Below, piece after piece: positions 51,926 through 60,868 of a stretch of DNA of 64,000 bases; the first letter of the stretch is position 1, and each line of letters begins with the position of its first letter. Below the pieces are notes generated by a model. That model was not told where the DNA came from and ran no database searches. It worked only from the letters and a program-made list of their open reading frames with translations. The DNA is taken from contig CAZHFW010000011.1 of NCBI GenBank assembly GCA_964531675.1, forward strand, positions 1-64,000. Direction: 5' to 3'. Both the position numbers and the translations under genes were made by a program. Origin of the DNA: CAZHFW01 sp964531675. GTDB lineage: Bacteria > Planctomycetota > Phycisphaerae > Phycisphaerales > UBA1924.

Positions 51926-53677
51926 ATGGAACAGCTGCGCGTGGTCCTTGCGACCGTGCGGAAATATCTTGGGCAGCTGTCACCGAGCCAGAAGCTCCTG
52001 ATCGGCTCGCTGGTCGTCATCGCGCTGATGACGCTCTTCCTGGTTTCCCAGTACGCGTCCCGGACTGACTACGTGGCCCTGCTGCCCGGTCAGCCCGTCG
52101 CCGACCAGACCAAGGCCAAGGCGGTCCTTGAGGCCTCGTCCTTCAAGTACGTCGACAAGAACGGCTTGGTGATGGTGCCTCCCGAGCAGCGGGTTGCGGC
52201 GCTGGCGATGGTGGGGCAGGCCGGGAAGCTCCCGAGCGACTCATCGCTCCTCTTCAAGAACATCCTCGACAAGCAGTCGTGGGCGATGAGCAAGCAGCAG
52301 AACGAGCAGCTCTACGCCATCGCGCTGCAGAACGAGCTCTCCGAGGTCATCAGCCGGTTCACGGGGATCGAGTCGGCCAAGGTGATCATCGACGCCCCGG
52401 AGCCCGCGGGCCTGGGGATGATCGCGCGGAAGCCCACCGCGATGGTGACGGTCTTCCCCGCGGGGGGCAAGGCGCTGGACCAGTCGTCGGTGGACGCGGT
52501 CGCGTCCCTGGTCGCGGGCGCCAAGGCCGGGCTCGAGATGGACCGCATCCGCGTGATCGATGGCACCTCGGGCCGTCAGCGCCGGGCCCGCTCGCCTCAG
52601 GACGATCTGCCAACCACGTACATCGAGCACGCCAAGCGCGTCGAGGATCAGACCCGCGAGAAGATCGCGGAGCTGATCGCGGGGATTCCGGGCGCGGTCG
52701 TCGCGGTCACCGCGCAGGTCGACGTTTCCCGCGTCAACGCCCGCGTGACCAAGCACCTTCCGATGAACGAGGGGACGCTGGCGCTGACCAAGAAGGAATC
52801 GGCGACCACCAACACCTCGACCGAAGCCTCGCCCGCGGCCGAGCCCGGCGTGCGGTCCAACCAGACCGCGGACATCAACCGCGGGTCCGCCAGCGGCGCT
52901 GCGGGCTCCAACCAGAAGACCGAGGACACCGAGTTCGAGAACCACGTGGGCACGCAGACCCAGGACATCATCGACCCGCGCGGCATGCCCACCATGCTCG
53001 CAGCGTCGATCGCGGTGCCCCGCGGGTACATCGTCGAGGCCCTCAAGCGTGCCAAGGCTGCGGCTGCTCCCGCGGGCGGAACCACGCCCCCGCCGGCGGG
53101 CGCCGCGACCGCTCCGACCGAACCCACCGATCAGGAAGTTCAGGCGGCCTTCGACAAGGAGAAGACCAGCATCGAGGGTCTGGTCAAGCCCCACGTCAAG
53201 ACGCGCACGCCCGAAGGGCAGGTCACCGAAGGCGAAGTCAGCGTCGTGCTCATGCCGGGCGATATCACGCTCACCGGCGTCCCGGGTCAGGCCAGCTTCC
53301 TGGGCGGCGGCAGCGGCGGGGGTTCCTCCGGCGGCGGCATGCTGAGCCTGGCGCTGGGCTCGGGTCTCATCGAGAAGGTGGCGCTTGGCATCCTGGCCCT
53401 GCTCTCGATGGGCATGATGGTCTCGATGGTCCGCAAGTCCTCCAAGAAGGTCGAACTCCCGTCCGCCGAGGAGATCGTGGGCATTCCCAAGCAGCTCGAG
53501 ACCACTTCCGATCTCATCGGCGAGGCCGACGAGAGCGAGCAGGCCATGACCGGTATCGAAGTCGGCGACGAGGAAGTGAAGTTCAAGAAGATGCTGGAAC
53601 AGGTCGGGGAACTGGTCAACTCCAGCCCCGACAACGCGGCTCGTCTGATGAATCGTTGGATGACACCCGACCACTGA
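51926..53677 (+). CDS. fliF: Flagellar MS-ring protein FliF
   Basis: A 583-residue MS-ring subunit. Start ATG 51926 has GGGAGG eight bases upstream. The first membrane helix (LLIGSLVVIALMTLFLVSQY) is followed by the ring-building motifs YVALLPGQPV, SFKYVDKNGLVMVP, LYAIALQNELSEVISRFTGI and VTVFPAGGKALDQSSVDAVA. A low-complexity linker (about 340-410) precedes the second membrane helix (VALGILALLSMGMMVSMVR, near 500). The last 20 residues (LVNSSPDNAARLMNRWM) are the FliG-binding tail. The unusually Ala/Pro/Thr-rich insert is the main difference from better-known FliF. Confidence 0.95.
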   Translation: MEQLRVVLATVRKYLGQLSPSQKLLIGSLVVIALMTLFLVSQYASRTDYVALLPGQPVADQTKAKAVLEASSFKYVDKNGLVMVPPEQRVAALAMVGQAGKLPSDSSLLFKNILDKQSWAMSKQQNEQLYAIALQNELSEVISRFTGIESAKVIIDAPEPAGLGMIARKPTAMVTVFPAGGKALDQSSVDAVASLVAGAKAGLEMDRIRVIDGTSGRQRRARSPQDDLPTTYIEHAKRVEDQTREKIAELIAGIPGAVVAVTAQVDVSRVNARVTKHLPMNEGTLALTKKESATTNTSTEASPAAEPGVRSNQTADINRGSASGAAGSNQKTEDTEFENHVGTQTQDIIDPRGMPTMLAASIAVPRGYIVEALKRAKAAAAPAGGTTPPPAGAATAPTEPTDQEVQAAFDKEKTSIEGLVKPHVKTRTPEGQVTEGEVSVVLMPGDITLTGVPGQASFLGGGSGGGSSGGGMLSLALGSGLIEKVALGILALLSMGMMVSMVRKSSKKVELPSAEEIVGIPKQLETTSDLIGEADESEQAMTGIEVGDEEVKFKKMLEQVGELVNSSPDNAARLMNRWMTPDH

Positions 53678-53699
53678 AACCACTCCCTTGAACCCCACC

Positions 53700-54740
53700 A
53701 TGCCCCGGCGTCCCAACGAAAAACTCCCCGAGGATCCCACCAAGCTCGAAGGCGTCACCAAGTGCGCCATCCTGCTCCTGGCGGTGGGAACCGAGCGCGC
53801 CGCGGCCATGCTCAAGCAGATGGCCGCCGAGCAGGTGGAGTCCGTCACGCGTGAACTGGCCAGCCTGGGCCGCGTGCCGCCCGAACTGACCAACGCGGTC
53901 GTCGAAGAGTTCTACAACATGACCCTCGCGAGCCAGTACGCCGCGGAGGGCAATCTCGATTTCGCCAAGCAGCTCCTCTCCGGATCGATGGACCCCAAGC
54001 AGGCCGATCGCGTCCTGCAGCAGATCCAGACGCAGGTCCAGAAGAAGCCCTTCAGCTTCCTCCAGCGCGCCGAGAGCGAGAACATCCTCACGTTCATCCA
54101 GGAAGAGCACCCCCAGACGATCGCGCTGATCACATGCCACCTGCCGCACCACAAGGCCGCCGAAATCCTGGGCGGGCTTCCGATGCAGAAGCAGGTCGAA
54201 GTGATCAAGCGCATCGCGAACATGGAGCAGACCAACCCCGAGGTCATCCGTGAGGTGGAGCGGGGGCTGGAGAGCCGTCTCTCGAGCATGCTCATGCAGA
54301 GCATGGAGAAGGCCGGCGGCGTGCCCACGGTCGCCGAGATCCTCAACCTGGCCGATCGCGCCACGGAGAAGGCCATCCTCGAGGGACTGGAAGCGGAAGA
54401 CCCCGATCTGGTCGAGCAGATCCGCCGCCTGATGTTCGTCTTCGAGGACATCATGCTCGTCAACGACAAGGGCATCCAGGCGGTGCTCAAGGAAGTCGAC
54501 AACGACGAGCTGGCGCTGGCCCTCAAGACCGCGTCCGAGGAGCTCAAAGCCAAGATCTTCGGGAACATGTCCGAGCGTGCGGCGCAGCTCATCAAGGAGG
54601 ACATGCAGTTTATGGGGCCGGTCAAGATCTCCGACGTGGAGTCGGCCCAGCAGCGGATCGTGGACATCGTGCGCCGTCTGGAAGAGGCGGGCGAAGTCGT
54701 CATCCAGGGCCGCGGCGGAGAGTCCGACCTCATCGTCTGA
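53700..54740 (+). CDS. fliG: Flagellar motor switch protein FliG
   Basis: A 346-residue rotor protein that binds FliF, FliM and the stator. The N-terminal domain starts VTKCAILLLAVGTERAAAML. The middle domain has EEHPQTIALITCHLPHHKAA (the EHPQ motif), and the C-terminal torque domain has FEDIMLVNDKGIQAVLKEVD and ERAAQLIKEDMQFMGPVKIS. Charged residues of the torque helix are retained. Start ATG 53700 is 22 bases after the fliF stop; a TTG at 53688 is also possible and neither has a strong ribosome site. Confidence 0.95.
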   Translation: MPRRPNEKLPEDPTKLEGVTKCAILLLAVGTERAAAMLKQMAAEQVESVTRELASLGRVPPELTNAVVEEFYNMTLASQYAAEGNLDFAKQLLSGSMDPKQADRVLQQIQTQVQKKPFSFLQRAESENILTFIQEEHPQTIALITCHLPHHKAAEILGGLPMQKQVEVIKRIANMEQTNPEVIREVERGLESRLSSMLMQSMEKAGGVPTVAEILNLADRATEKAILEGLEAEDPDLVEQIRRLMFVFEDIMLVNDKGIQAVLKEVDNDELALALKTASEELKAKIFGNMSERAAQLIKEDMQFMGPVKISDVESAQQRIVDIVRRLEEAGEVVIQGRGGESDLIV

Positions 54741-54776
54741 GCGCCCGGCGTCTGAGTCCGAGCGAAGGAGCAAGCC

Positions 54777-55559
54777 TTGGCGATCATCCGGCGAGCACAA
54801 ATGGACGGGCGGGAGACCGCGGGGGTCAGGCTCGACCTCGGCGATCTGCAGCGCCACGCCGACCAGATCCGCCAGATCGCGGCCGATCAGGCCGAGCGGA
54901 TCGTCGCCGACGCCCGCGCCGAGCGCGAAAGGCTCGTCTCGTCCGCGGCCGACCTCGGCTTCGCCAAGGGCTTCGAGGAAGGCCGTCGCAAGGGCTACGA
55001 GGAAGGGATCGCCAAGGGCGTCGCCGAAGCGAGCGTCGCCTGGCAGGACAAGCTCGCCAAGCTCGAGCAGGCCTTCACCACCGCAATCGCGCAGTTCGAG
55101 CACGACCGCGAGCGCATGCTCTTCGAGGCGCGCGAGGACATCCTCACGCTCGCCCTCATCATCGCGCAGAAGGTCACGCACCGGATCGTCACCACCGATC
55201 CCACGGTCGTCGCGGATCAGCTCGCAGCAGCCTTGACCGCGATCTCCAAGCCCACCTCCGTCGAGATCGCCATCAGCCCCGATGACGAGAAGGTCGCCAC
55301 CCAGGCGCTCCCCGCGCTGGTCAAGCAGATCGCTTCGGTCCAGCACGCGGATCTGGTCGTCGATCCGGCGCTGGGCCCGGGCTCGTGCGTGGTCCGCACC
55401 GCCGGCGGCGGCGTCATCGACGCCTCGGTGCGCACGCAGATCGAACGCATCGTCACGGCGCTCGCGCCCGCGGGCCCGCGCGGCGAGGCGGCCAAGCTCG
55501 AACTGACCGGCCGTCCGCCCGAGCAAGACACGCCGGAAGGCGGGGCGGTGGCGGCATGA
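54777..55559 (+). CDS. fliH: Flagellar assembly protein FliH
   Basis: A 260-residue regulator of the export ATPase FliI. Start is a TTG at 54777 with AGGAG six bases upstream. After a coiled-coil N-terminus comes the diagnostic run of G-x3-G repeats (FAKGFEEGRRKGYEEGIAKG, about 62-81), then the FliH/HrpE domain (LIIAQKVTHRIVTTDPTVV, DLVVDPALGPGSCVVRTAGG and GVIDASVRTQIERIV). Its stop overlaps the fliI start as ATGA, consistent with formation of a FliH2-FliI complex. Confidence 0.93.
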   Translation: MAIIRRAQMDGRETAGVRLDLGDLQRHADQIRQIAADQAERIVADARAERERLVSSAADLGFAKGFEEGRRKGYEEGIAKGVAEASVAWQDKLAKLEQAFTTAIAQFEHDRERMLFEAREDILTLALIIAQKVTHRIVTTDPTVVADQLAAALTAISKPTSVEIAISPDDEKVATQALPALVKQIASVQHADLVVDPALGPGSCVVRTAGGGVIDASVRTQIERIVTALAPAGPRGEAAKLELTGRPPEQDTPEGGAVAA

Positions 55560-56968
55560 ACGCCCCGACCGTCAGCGCGACGAGCCTGCCCTTCGGCGTG
55601 CTCCGCGGCGCGATTGACACGCTCCGCGAACTCCAGCCCATGAGGCTCGTGGGAACCGTCGCAGCGGTGCGAGGTCTCTCGGTCATTGTCGACGACCTCC
55701 CGATGCCCGTCGGTTCCCTCGTGCGCATCTTCACGGGCGATGGCGGACGCGAGATCGTCTTCGGCGAGATCATCGGCTTCACCCGCGAACAGGCGATCGT
55801 GATGCTGCTCGGCCAGGCCAATGGCATCCGCCCCGGCGATCGCGTCGCGGGCGACCAAGCCGCGCAGACCGCCGGCGTCGGAGAGCACCTGCTCGGACGC
55901 GTCATCAATGGCCTGGGCCAGCCCATCGACCAGCGCGGCCCGATCGCCGAGACGTTGCCTCGCCCCCTCAGCCCCGATCCCATCATCGCGATGAAGCGGT
56001 CGCGGATCGAGAAGCCCCTGTACACCGGCGTGCGCGCGGTCGATCTCATGACCACGCTCGGGCGAGGCCAGCGCATGGGCATCTTCGCCGGCCCGGGTGT
56101 GGGCAAGAGCACGCTCCTGGGCACGATCGCGCGGCGAACCACCGCGGACGTGAACGTGATCGCCCTGATCGGTGAACGCGGCCGCGAGGTCAAGGATTTC
56201 ATCGAGCACGCCCTTGGCCCCGAGGGCCTGGCGCGCAGTGTCGTGATCGTTGCAACAGGCGACGAGTCGCCTCTGCTCCGCCTTCGCGCCGCCAAGACCG
56301 CGTGCACCGTCGCGGAGTACTTCCGCGACGCCGGCCGCGATGTGCTGCTGATGATGGATTCCATCACGCGCTTCGCGCACGCGCAGCGGCAGGTGGGTCT
56401 GAGCGTCGGCGAACCCCCGACGACCAAGGGCTACACCCCCAGCGTCTTCGCGCAGCTCGCCCTGCTGCTCGAGCGGGCGGGAAGCCTCGCGGGGATCGAC
56501 GGCGCTCCGGGAGGCTCCATCACCGGGCTCTACACGATCCTGGTCGAAGGCGACGACATGACCGAGCCGATCGCGGACGCGGCCCGAGGCATCCTCGACG
56601 GGCACATCATCCTCTCACGCAAGCTTGCGCAGAAGGCGCACTTCCCCGCGGTGGACGTCCTCGACTCGGTGAGCCGTGTCGCCGATGACGTGATCGACGC
56701 GGATCATGCGCGGGCACGCCACAGCGTGCTGCGCGCCATGGCCTTGTACCGCGAGGTCGAGGATCTGGTGCAGATCGGCGCGTATGCACGGGGCGTCAGC
56801 CCCGAGAACGACGCGGCGATCGATCTCAATCCGTCGATCCTGCAGATCCTCCGCCAGGGCAAGTCCGACGCGACGCCGTTCGATCAGGCCAGGCAGATGC
56901 TCCTGAAGACCTCGACGCAGTTCGCGGAGCTGACCCACAAGAACTCCAAGCAGAGGAGCGGACGCTGA
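55556..56968 (+). CDS. fliI: Flagellum-specific ATP synthase FliI
   Basis: A 470-residue export ATPase. Start ATG 55556 overlaps the fliH stop; the frame is open further upstream inside fliH but without homology. The N-terminal beta-barrel includes LVGTVAAVRGLSVIVDDLPM. Walker A is GPGVGKSTLLG near 178, Walker B is RDVLLMMDSITRFAHAQRQV, and GEPPTTKGYTPSVFAQLALL is the family catalytic/ring segment. It powers unfolding of export substrates at the type III gate. C-terminal helices (DQARQMLLKTSTQFAELTH) follow the norm. Confidence 0.96.
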   Translation: MNAPTVSATSLPFGVLRGAIDTLRELQPMRLVGTVAAVRGLSVIVDDLPMPVGSLVRIFTGDGGREIVFGEIIGFTREQAIVMLLGQANGIRPGDRVAGDQAAQTAGVGEHLLGRVINGLGQPIDQRGPIAETLPRPLSPDPIIAMKRSRIEKPLYTGVRAVDLMTTLGRGQRMGIFAGPGVGKSTLLGTIARRTTADVNVIALIGERGREVKDFIEHALGPEGLARSVVIVATGDESPLLRLRAAKTACTVAEYFRDAGRDVLLMMDSITRFAHAQRQVGLSVGEPPTTKGYTPSVFAQLALLLERAGSLAGIDGAPGGSITGLYTILVEGDDMTEPIADAARGILDGHIILSRKLAQKAHFPAVDVLDSVSRVADDVIDADHARARHSVLRAMALYREVEDLVQIGAYARGVSPENDAAIDLNPSILQILRQGKSDATPFDQARQMLLKTSTQFAELTHKNSKQRSGR

Positions 56969-56985
56969 CGCGGCGCGGGTGACCC

Positions 56986-57462
56986 ATGGCCAAGTTCATC
57001 TTCAAACTCGAGCCCGTGTTGAGGCAGCGCAAGGCCATCGAGCGCGAGAAGCAGCTCGCGCTGGCGACGCTCGAGCGGGAACGCGTCCGCATCGAGGAAG
57101 AGATCCGCGGCATCCAGCATCAGATCCGCTCCGAGAAGGAGCTGATGCGCGACCACCTCACGCCCGGCGCGAGCGTGGATCTGCGCGGCGTGCGCATGCA
57201 GGCCGGTGCTCAGCTCAGGCTCGTCCTCGAAGCCCAGCAGGCGGTCTTCAAGCTCGCGGGGCTTCACAAGCGCGTCGAAGCGGCGCGGTCCGAACTGATC
57301 GCCGCGACCAAGGCCAGACGCGCGGTCGAGCTCCTCCGCGAGCGGCGCTACGAGCAATGGGTGCAGGAACAGAAGCAGCGCGAGGCTGCGATGCTTGATG
57401 AGATCGCGGTCGTCCGGGGCGGGTTGCAGCGTGATGGCGCAGAGGCCGGGAGGGCCGCATGA
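56986..57462 (+). CDS. fliJ: Flagellar export protein FliJ
   Basis: A 158-residue coiled-coil protein that sits in the FliI ring. FIFKLEPVLRQRKAIEREKQ at the start is the FliJ signature, followed by long heptad-bearing helices (EEEIRGIQHQIRSEKELMRD, KRVEAARSELIAATKARRAV) and ERRYEQWVQEQKQREAAMLD near the end. It lies 17 bases after fliI and overlaps the next gene by four bases. Confidence 0.88.
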   Translation: MAKFIFKLEPVLRQRKAIEREKQLALATLERERVRIEEEIRGIQHQIRSEKELMRDHLTPGASVDLRGVRMQAGAQLRLVLEAQQAVFKLAGLHKRVEAARSELIAATKARRAVELLRERRYEQWVQEQKQREAAMLDEIAVVRGGLQRDGAEAGRAA

Positions 57463-58256
57463 AGATGATCTGGAACGCCCTGTGTGTGCTCGCGTTGGCC
57501 AACCTGCTGGCCATCGGGGGCTTCATCTTCTGGCTTCGTTCGAGCGATCGCCTCAATGTGGACCGCGCCCGCGAGATCAGGCAGCTTTTCACGGAGACGC
57601 TGACGGCGCGCAAGGCCCGCGAGGCCCAGGACGCCGAGACCAAGGTTCAGGCCCAGAAGGACGAGGAAGAGAAGGCCAAGTTCCAGAAGCCGCCTCTGAC
57701 CGCTTCCGAGCAGCTCGTCGCGCGCATCGAGAAGACCGAGATGGATCGCCAACGTGAGGAGCTGCTCCGCAGGCAGGTCGACGATCTGAAAGAAGTGCTG
57801 GGTCGTCAGCAGGCCGCGATCGACAAGGCCAGGCAGGACCTCACCTCCGAGCGGGCCGCGTTCGAGGAGATGCGCAAGAAGATCCGCGACTTTGAAGGCT
57901 CGGCGCAGTTCAAGAAGACGATGGCGGTCCTTGAGGGCCTCAAGCCCGACAAGGCGTATCAGATGATCAAGGAGATCATCGCGGCCCGTCCCGAAGCGCC
58001 CGCCGTCTCAGGGCCGACGCCCAACGGGGCCGCGACCGCGCAAGCTCCCGCGCCCGATGCGCAAGCTCCGACGCCCGGGATGGCCTCCGGCATGGATCAG
58101 GCGGTGAGTTATCTGAGCGCCATGCAGGATCGCCTGCGCACCAAGCTCTTTGACCAGATTGTCCAGGACAACCCCAGGCTGGCAGCAGATTTGCTCGAAA
58201 GGCTCCGGACCCGCGGCACGGAAATCGCCGCTGGCCCGTCGAGCCCGAGCAAGTGA
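57459..58256 (+). CDS. MotE-like flagellar protein
   Basis: A 265-residue protein with one N-terminal membrane helix (LCVLALANLLAIGGFIFWL), then long charged coiled-coil segments (EDKQR-type, e.g. RQREELLRRQVDDLKEVLGR) and a C-terminal helical part (YLSAMQDRLRTKLFDQIVQD, NPRLAADLLERLRTRG) resembling the MgtE-N/FliG-like repeat of MotE. MotE-type proteins act as chaperones or partners of the stator protein MotB/MotC in some bacteria. Position between fliJ and fliK is usual for this family. Overlaps both neighbours by four bases. Confidence 0.65.
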   Translation: MKMIWNALCVLALANLLAIGGFIFWLRSSDRLNVDRAREIRQLFTETLTARKAREAQDAETKVQAQKDEEEKAKFQKPPLTASEQLVARIEKTEMDRQREELLRRQVDDLKEVLGRQQAAIDKARQDLTSERAAFEEMRKKIRDFEGSAQFKKTMAVLEGLKPDKAYQMIKEIIAARPEAPAVSGPTPNGAATAQAPAPDAQAPTPGMASGMDQAVSYLSAMQDRLRTKLFDQIVQDNPRLAADLLERLRTRGTEIAAGPSSPSK

Positions 58257-59782
58257 AACCATCTCCACTCCTCCTCCAGTCCCAACGTCTGCTCCTCGAC
58301 CAGTCATTCCGCGCCTCCGGTCTTTCGGGCGCGGACTTTGCCGATCAGCTGCGCAAAGCCTCTCCGGGCGTGCGCAGCTCCGGCGCTGATGATCCCTCCG
58401 CTCGTGGGGATCAAGGCGTCCGCAAGGACGATCCCACTTCCGCGGCGGAGTCCGCAGCCCAGGACAAGCCCGACCCCAGCGTCACGGACGAGCAAGGGGA
58501 CGATCAGGCCCAGACCGGGACGCCCGACGCTGTGACCACATCAAGCACGACCCCGGCCGCTGCATCCGCGGCCAAACCCAAGCCCACCATCGTCGCGGGG
58601 CGCGCCCGCGACATCCGCGAACGCACCGAGCACGAGTTCCTCGGCAAGACCGACCTTGCTCAGCTCGCTGCCCAGGAGCTGGCAAGTTCGGGCCGTTCGC
58701 TCACCGATCCCACTCCCGCTGCGGATCAGGTGACGCCCCAGCCCGAGCCCGCTCCCGACGAGACGACCTCTTCGGATCAGTCCGCTCAGGTGGGTGCGGG
58801 TGTCATCGGCCCGCCCGGCGCGAAGAACGCGCCGAGCACCCCGGACCAATCCGGCAGCCAGAGTGCCGAGCAGAATCCTGGCAAGCCAAGCCCGCAACCC
58901 GCGCCCGCTGCTGCGGCCCGCGATGGTTCGGGCCAGTCGCCCGATGAAGGCAAGCCCGACGCCAGGCCCGACCAGAGTCAGGGCACGCCGCAGCCTCAGG
59001 CTCAAGCGTCATCGCCTGTCTCAACCGCCGCGGCCGGACTTCCCGGCATCGCATCCGCAGCGGAGGCCAAGGCCGGCTCCAGCGCCGAACCTGTCCCCAC
59101 GAAGAACGACGTGGCCGCGGTGGGGGGCGTGCGCACCACGGCGCAGCTGCTCAAGAAGCTCGAACGCAATCCCTCCGCATTGGCGCTGGCCAAGGCCGAA
59201 CCTGAGAAAGGCCAGGGCCCGATCCCCGCAGCGGCCCTCCGTGGGCTCGCGGCGGCGCTGCGGCAAGGCGGGGGCACGGTCACGCTCAGACTCAATCCTG
59301 AAACGCTCGGCAGCCTGAAGGTCCAGGTGTCCACACAAGACGCCAAAGTGATCGCCCGCTTCGAAGCGTCCACCGATCAGGCACGCCAGTTGCTGCTTGA
59401 GCACGTCGAGTCGCTCCGCTCCGCGATGGAATCGCGCGGGCTGAGCGTCGACAAGATCGTGGTCGAGCGGGGCCAGGGCTGGATGCCGGCGCCGACCGAA
59501 ACACGCCACGAACAAACCCCCGGCGGAGCCGGTGGGCACACGCCCGATCAGTCCTCGCTGTGGAACAGCGGGCAGGACGCATCGGGACAAGGCCAGGATG
59601 GCCGATCCGGGAACTTCACAGGGCAAGGAAGCCCCGAGTTCCAGGCTGCATCCCCGGGCGGAGCCGGAGGAAGCGAAGTCCAGACTGCCGAGGATCGGCA
59701 GCCCGTCGTCTCGTCGATCGCCTTCACGGAAGGAAGCGATCGCGAAAGCAAGGTCATGCTGCGCGTCGACGCGGTCGCCTGA
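58253..59782 (+). CDS. fliK: Flagellar hook-length control protein FliK
   Basis: A 509-residue protein. The first 300 residues are a Pro/Ala/Gln/Asp/Ser-rich, disordered ruler region. The C-terminal Flg_hook domain (about 325-410) has LRGLAAALRQGGGTVTLRLN, PETLGSLKVQVSTQDAKVIA, RFEASTDQARQLLLEHVESL and SLRSAMESRGLSVDKIVVER, the switch domain that changes export specificity at FlhB. About 100 Gly/Gln-rich residues follow. Secreted. The start overlaps the previous stop as ATGA. Confidence 0.88.
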   Translation: MKPSPLLLQSQRLLLDQSFRASGLSGADFADQLRKASPGVRSSGADDPSARGDQGVRKDDPTSAAESAAQDKPDPSVTDEQGDDQAQTGTPDAVTTSSTTPAAASAAKPKPTIVAGRARDIRERTEHEFLGKTDLAQLAAQELASSGRSLTDPTPAADQVTPQPEPAPDETTSSDQSAQVGAGVIGPPGAKNAPSTPDQSGSQSAEQNPGKPSPQPAPAAAARDGSGQSPDEGKPDARPDQSQGTPQPQAQASSPVSTAAAGLPGIASAAEAKAGSSAEPVPTKNDVAAVGGVRTTAQLLKKLERNPSALALAKAEPEKGQGPIPAAALRGLAAALRQGGGTVTLRLNPETLGSLKVQVSTQDAKVIARFEASTDQARQLLLEHVESLRSAMESRGLSVDKIVVERGQGWMPAPTETRHEQTPGGAGGHTPDQSSLWNSGQDASGQGQDGRSGNFTGQGSPEFQAASPGGAGGSEVQTAEDRQPVVSSIAFTEGSDRESKVMLRVDAVA

Positions 59783-59844
59783 TCGGCCACCACGCTCGCG
59801 GGCGTTCCAGCGTCCTGATCCCATCCGGACGCGGAGGTGTTGTC

Positions 59845-60267
59845 ATGTCCACGATCGACTCGATCTCAGGCAGCCAGAGCTCAAGCGGCTCCGCCTCCAG
59901 CGCGTTCAGCGCCATGACGAGCAGCGACTTCACCAAGCTCGTGCTCACCGAGCTCTCCAAGCAGGACCCGCTCCAGCCCAACGACACCAAGGCCCTGCTC
60001 GAGCAGCTCTCGACCATCCGGTCGATCCAGAGCAACACCGACCTCTCCACCAATCTCAGCTCTCTGGTGAGCGCCAACGAGTTCGCGTCCGCCTCGGCGC
60101 TCATCGGCCGCAGCGTCAGCGGCGTGTCCCTGCAGAATACGCGCGTCTCGGGCCAGGTCGCCTCGGTCTCCAAGACCACCAGCGGACCGGTCATCAACCT
60201 GAAGGACGGCACCCGCGTGCTCTTCAAGCAGATCGACCAGGTCGCCACCACCTCCACCGGAGCCTGA
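59845..60267 (+). CDS. flgD: Flagellar hook assembly scaffold FlgD
   Basis: A 140-residue hook cap protein. Start ATG 59845 has GGAGG seven bases upstream. SSDFTKLVLTELSKQDPLQP, NDTKALLEQLSTIRSIQSN and SLVSANEFASASALIGRSVS are the conserved FlgD N-terminal domain. It is short: the Ig-like and tudor-like C-terminal modules of enterobacterial FlgD (about 230 residues) are largely missing, leaving a single small beta region. Exported by the flagellar type III system; needed for hook polymerisation. Confidence 0.9.
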   Translation: MSTIDSISGSQSSSGSASSAFSAMTSSDFTKLVLTELSKQDPLQPNDTKALLEQLSTIRSIQSNTDLSTNLSSLVSANEFASASALIGRSVSGVSLQNTRVSGQVASVSKTTSGPVINLKDGTRVLFKQIDQVATTSTGA

Positions 60268-60270
60268 CGC

Positions 60271-60807
60271 GTGGGAATCGACCCCAATCAGCTTCTGCGT
60301 TCGCTCGGCTCCGGGACCGGCGTCTCGCTCGCGGCTCGCCCGCAGAGCAAACCCACGTCGCTCGACGTCTCCCAGAGCTCGTTCTCCGAACTCCTCCAGG
60401 CCGCGTCTTCGGGCGAGATGGAGAGCGGAGCGCCCGTCACGCTCGCCAAGGGCCTCAAGCTCGAGCTCTCCGCGGCGCAGATGAAGAAGCTCGCCACCGC
60501 CGCGGACCGGGCCCAGGCTCAGGGCGCCCATCGCGCCGTCGTTCTGATGGATGGCAAGGCCCTGGAGCTCGACGTCGCGACCCGCACGATCACCGGCGAA
60601 GTCAAAGGCGCCCCGGGTGGAAAGCTCCCGCGCGTGCTCGATGGCGTCGACACCATCGTCGCGGTCCCCGGTGAAAACGAAGCCCTTGAGAACGCCTCGC
60701 CCTTCTCCGGGCTCGGCGGCGCGTCCAACGCGTCCCTTCTGAACCTCCTGGCCTCGCGGCAAACGCAGGCTGGAAATGACGACTCCTCCGACTCGCTGGT
60801 TGCCTGA
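60271..60807 (+). CDS. Flagellar operon protein, TIGR02530-like
   Basis: A 178-residue protein with GTG start three bases after flgD. The central part (VTLAKGLKLELSAAQMKKLA, TAADRAQAQGAHRAVVLMDG, KALELDVATRTITGEV) follows the pattern of the TIGR02530 flagellar-operon family found between flgD and flgE in many bacteria (S-x-H/K-A-x-x-R, then A-x-D-x-A-x-x-K/Q-G). Its role is unknown but position is strongly conserved. N- and C-terminal parts are Ser/Asn-rich and probably disordered. Confidence 0.75.
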   Translation: MGIDPNQLLRSLGSGTGVSLAARPQSKPTSLDVSQSSFSELLQAASSGEMESGAPVTLAKGLKLELSAAQMKKLATAADRAQAQGAHRAVVLMDGKALELDVATRTITGEVKGAPGGKLPRVLDGVDTIVAVPGENEALENASPFSGLGGASNASLLNLLASRQTQAGNDDSSDSLVA

Positions 60808-60868
60808 TCCTTTTGCCTGATCTGGTCGCCTCATCTGTTTGCGGCATGCCGCGCCGGGAGATTGAAGA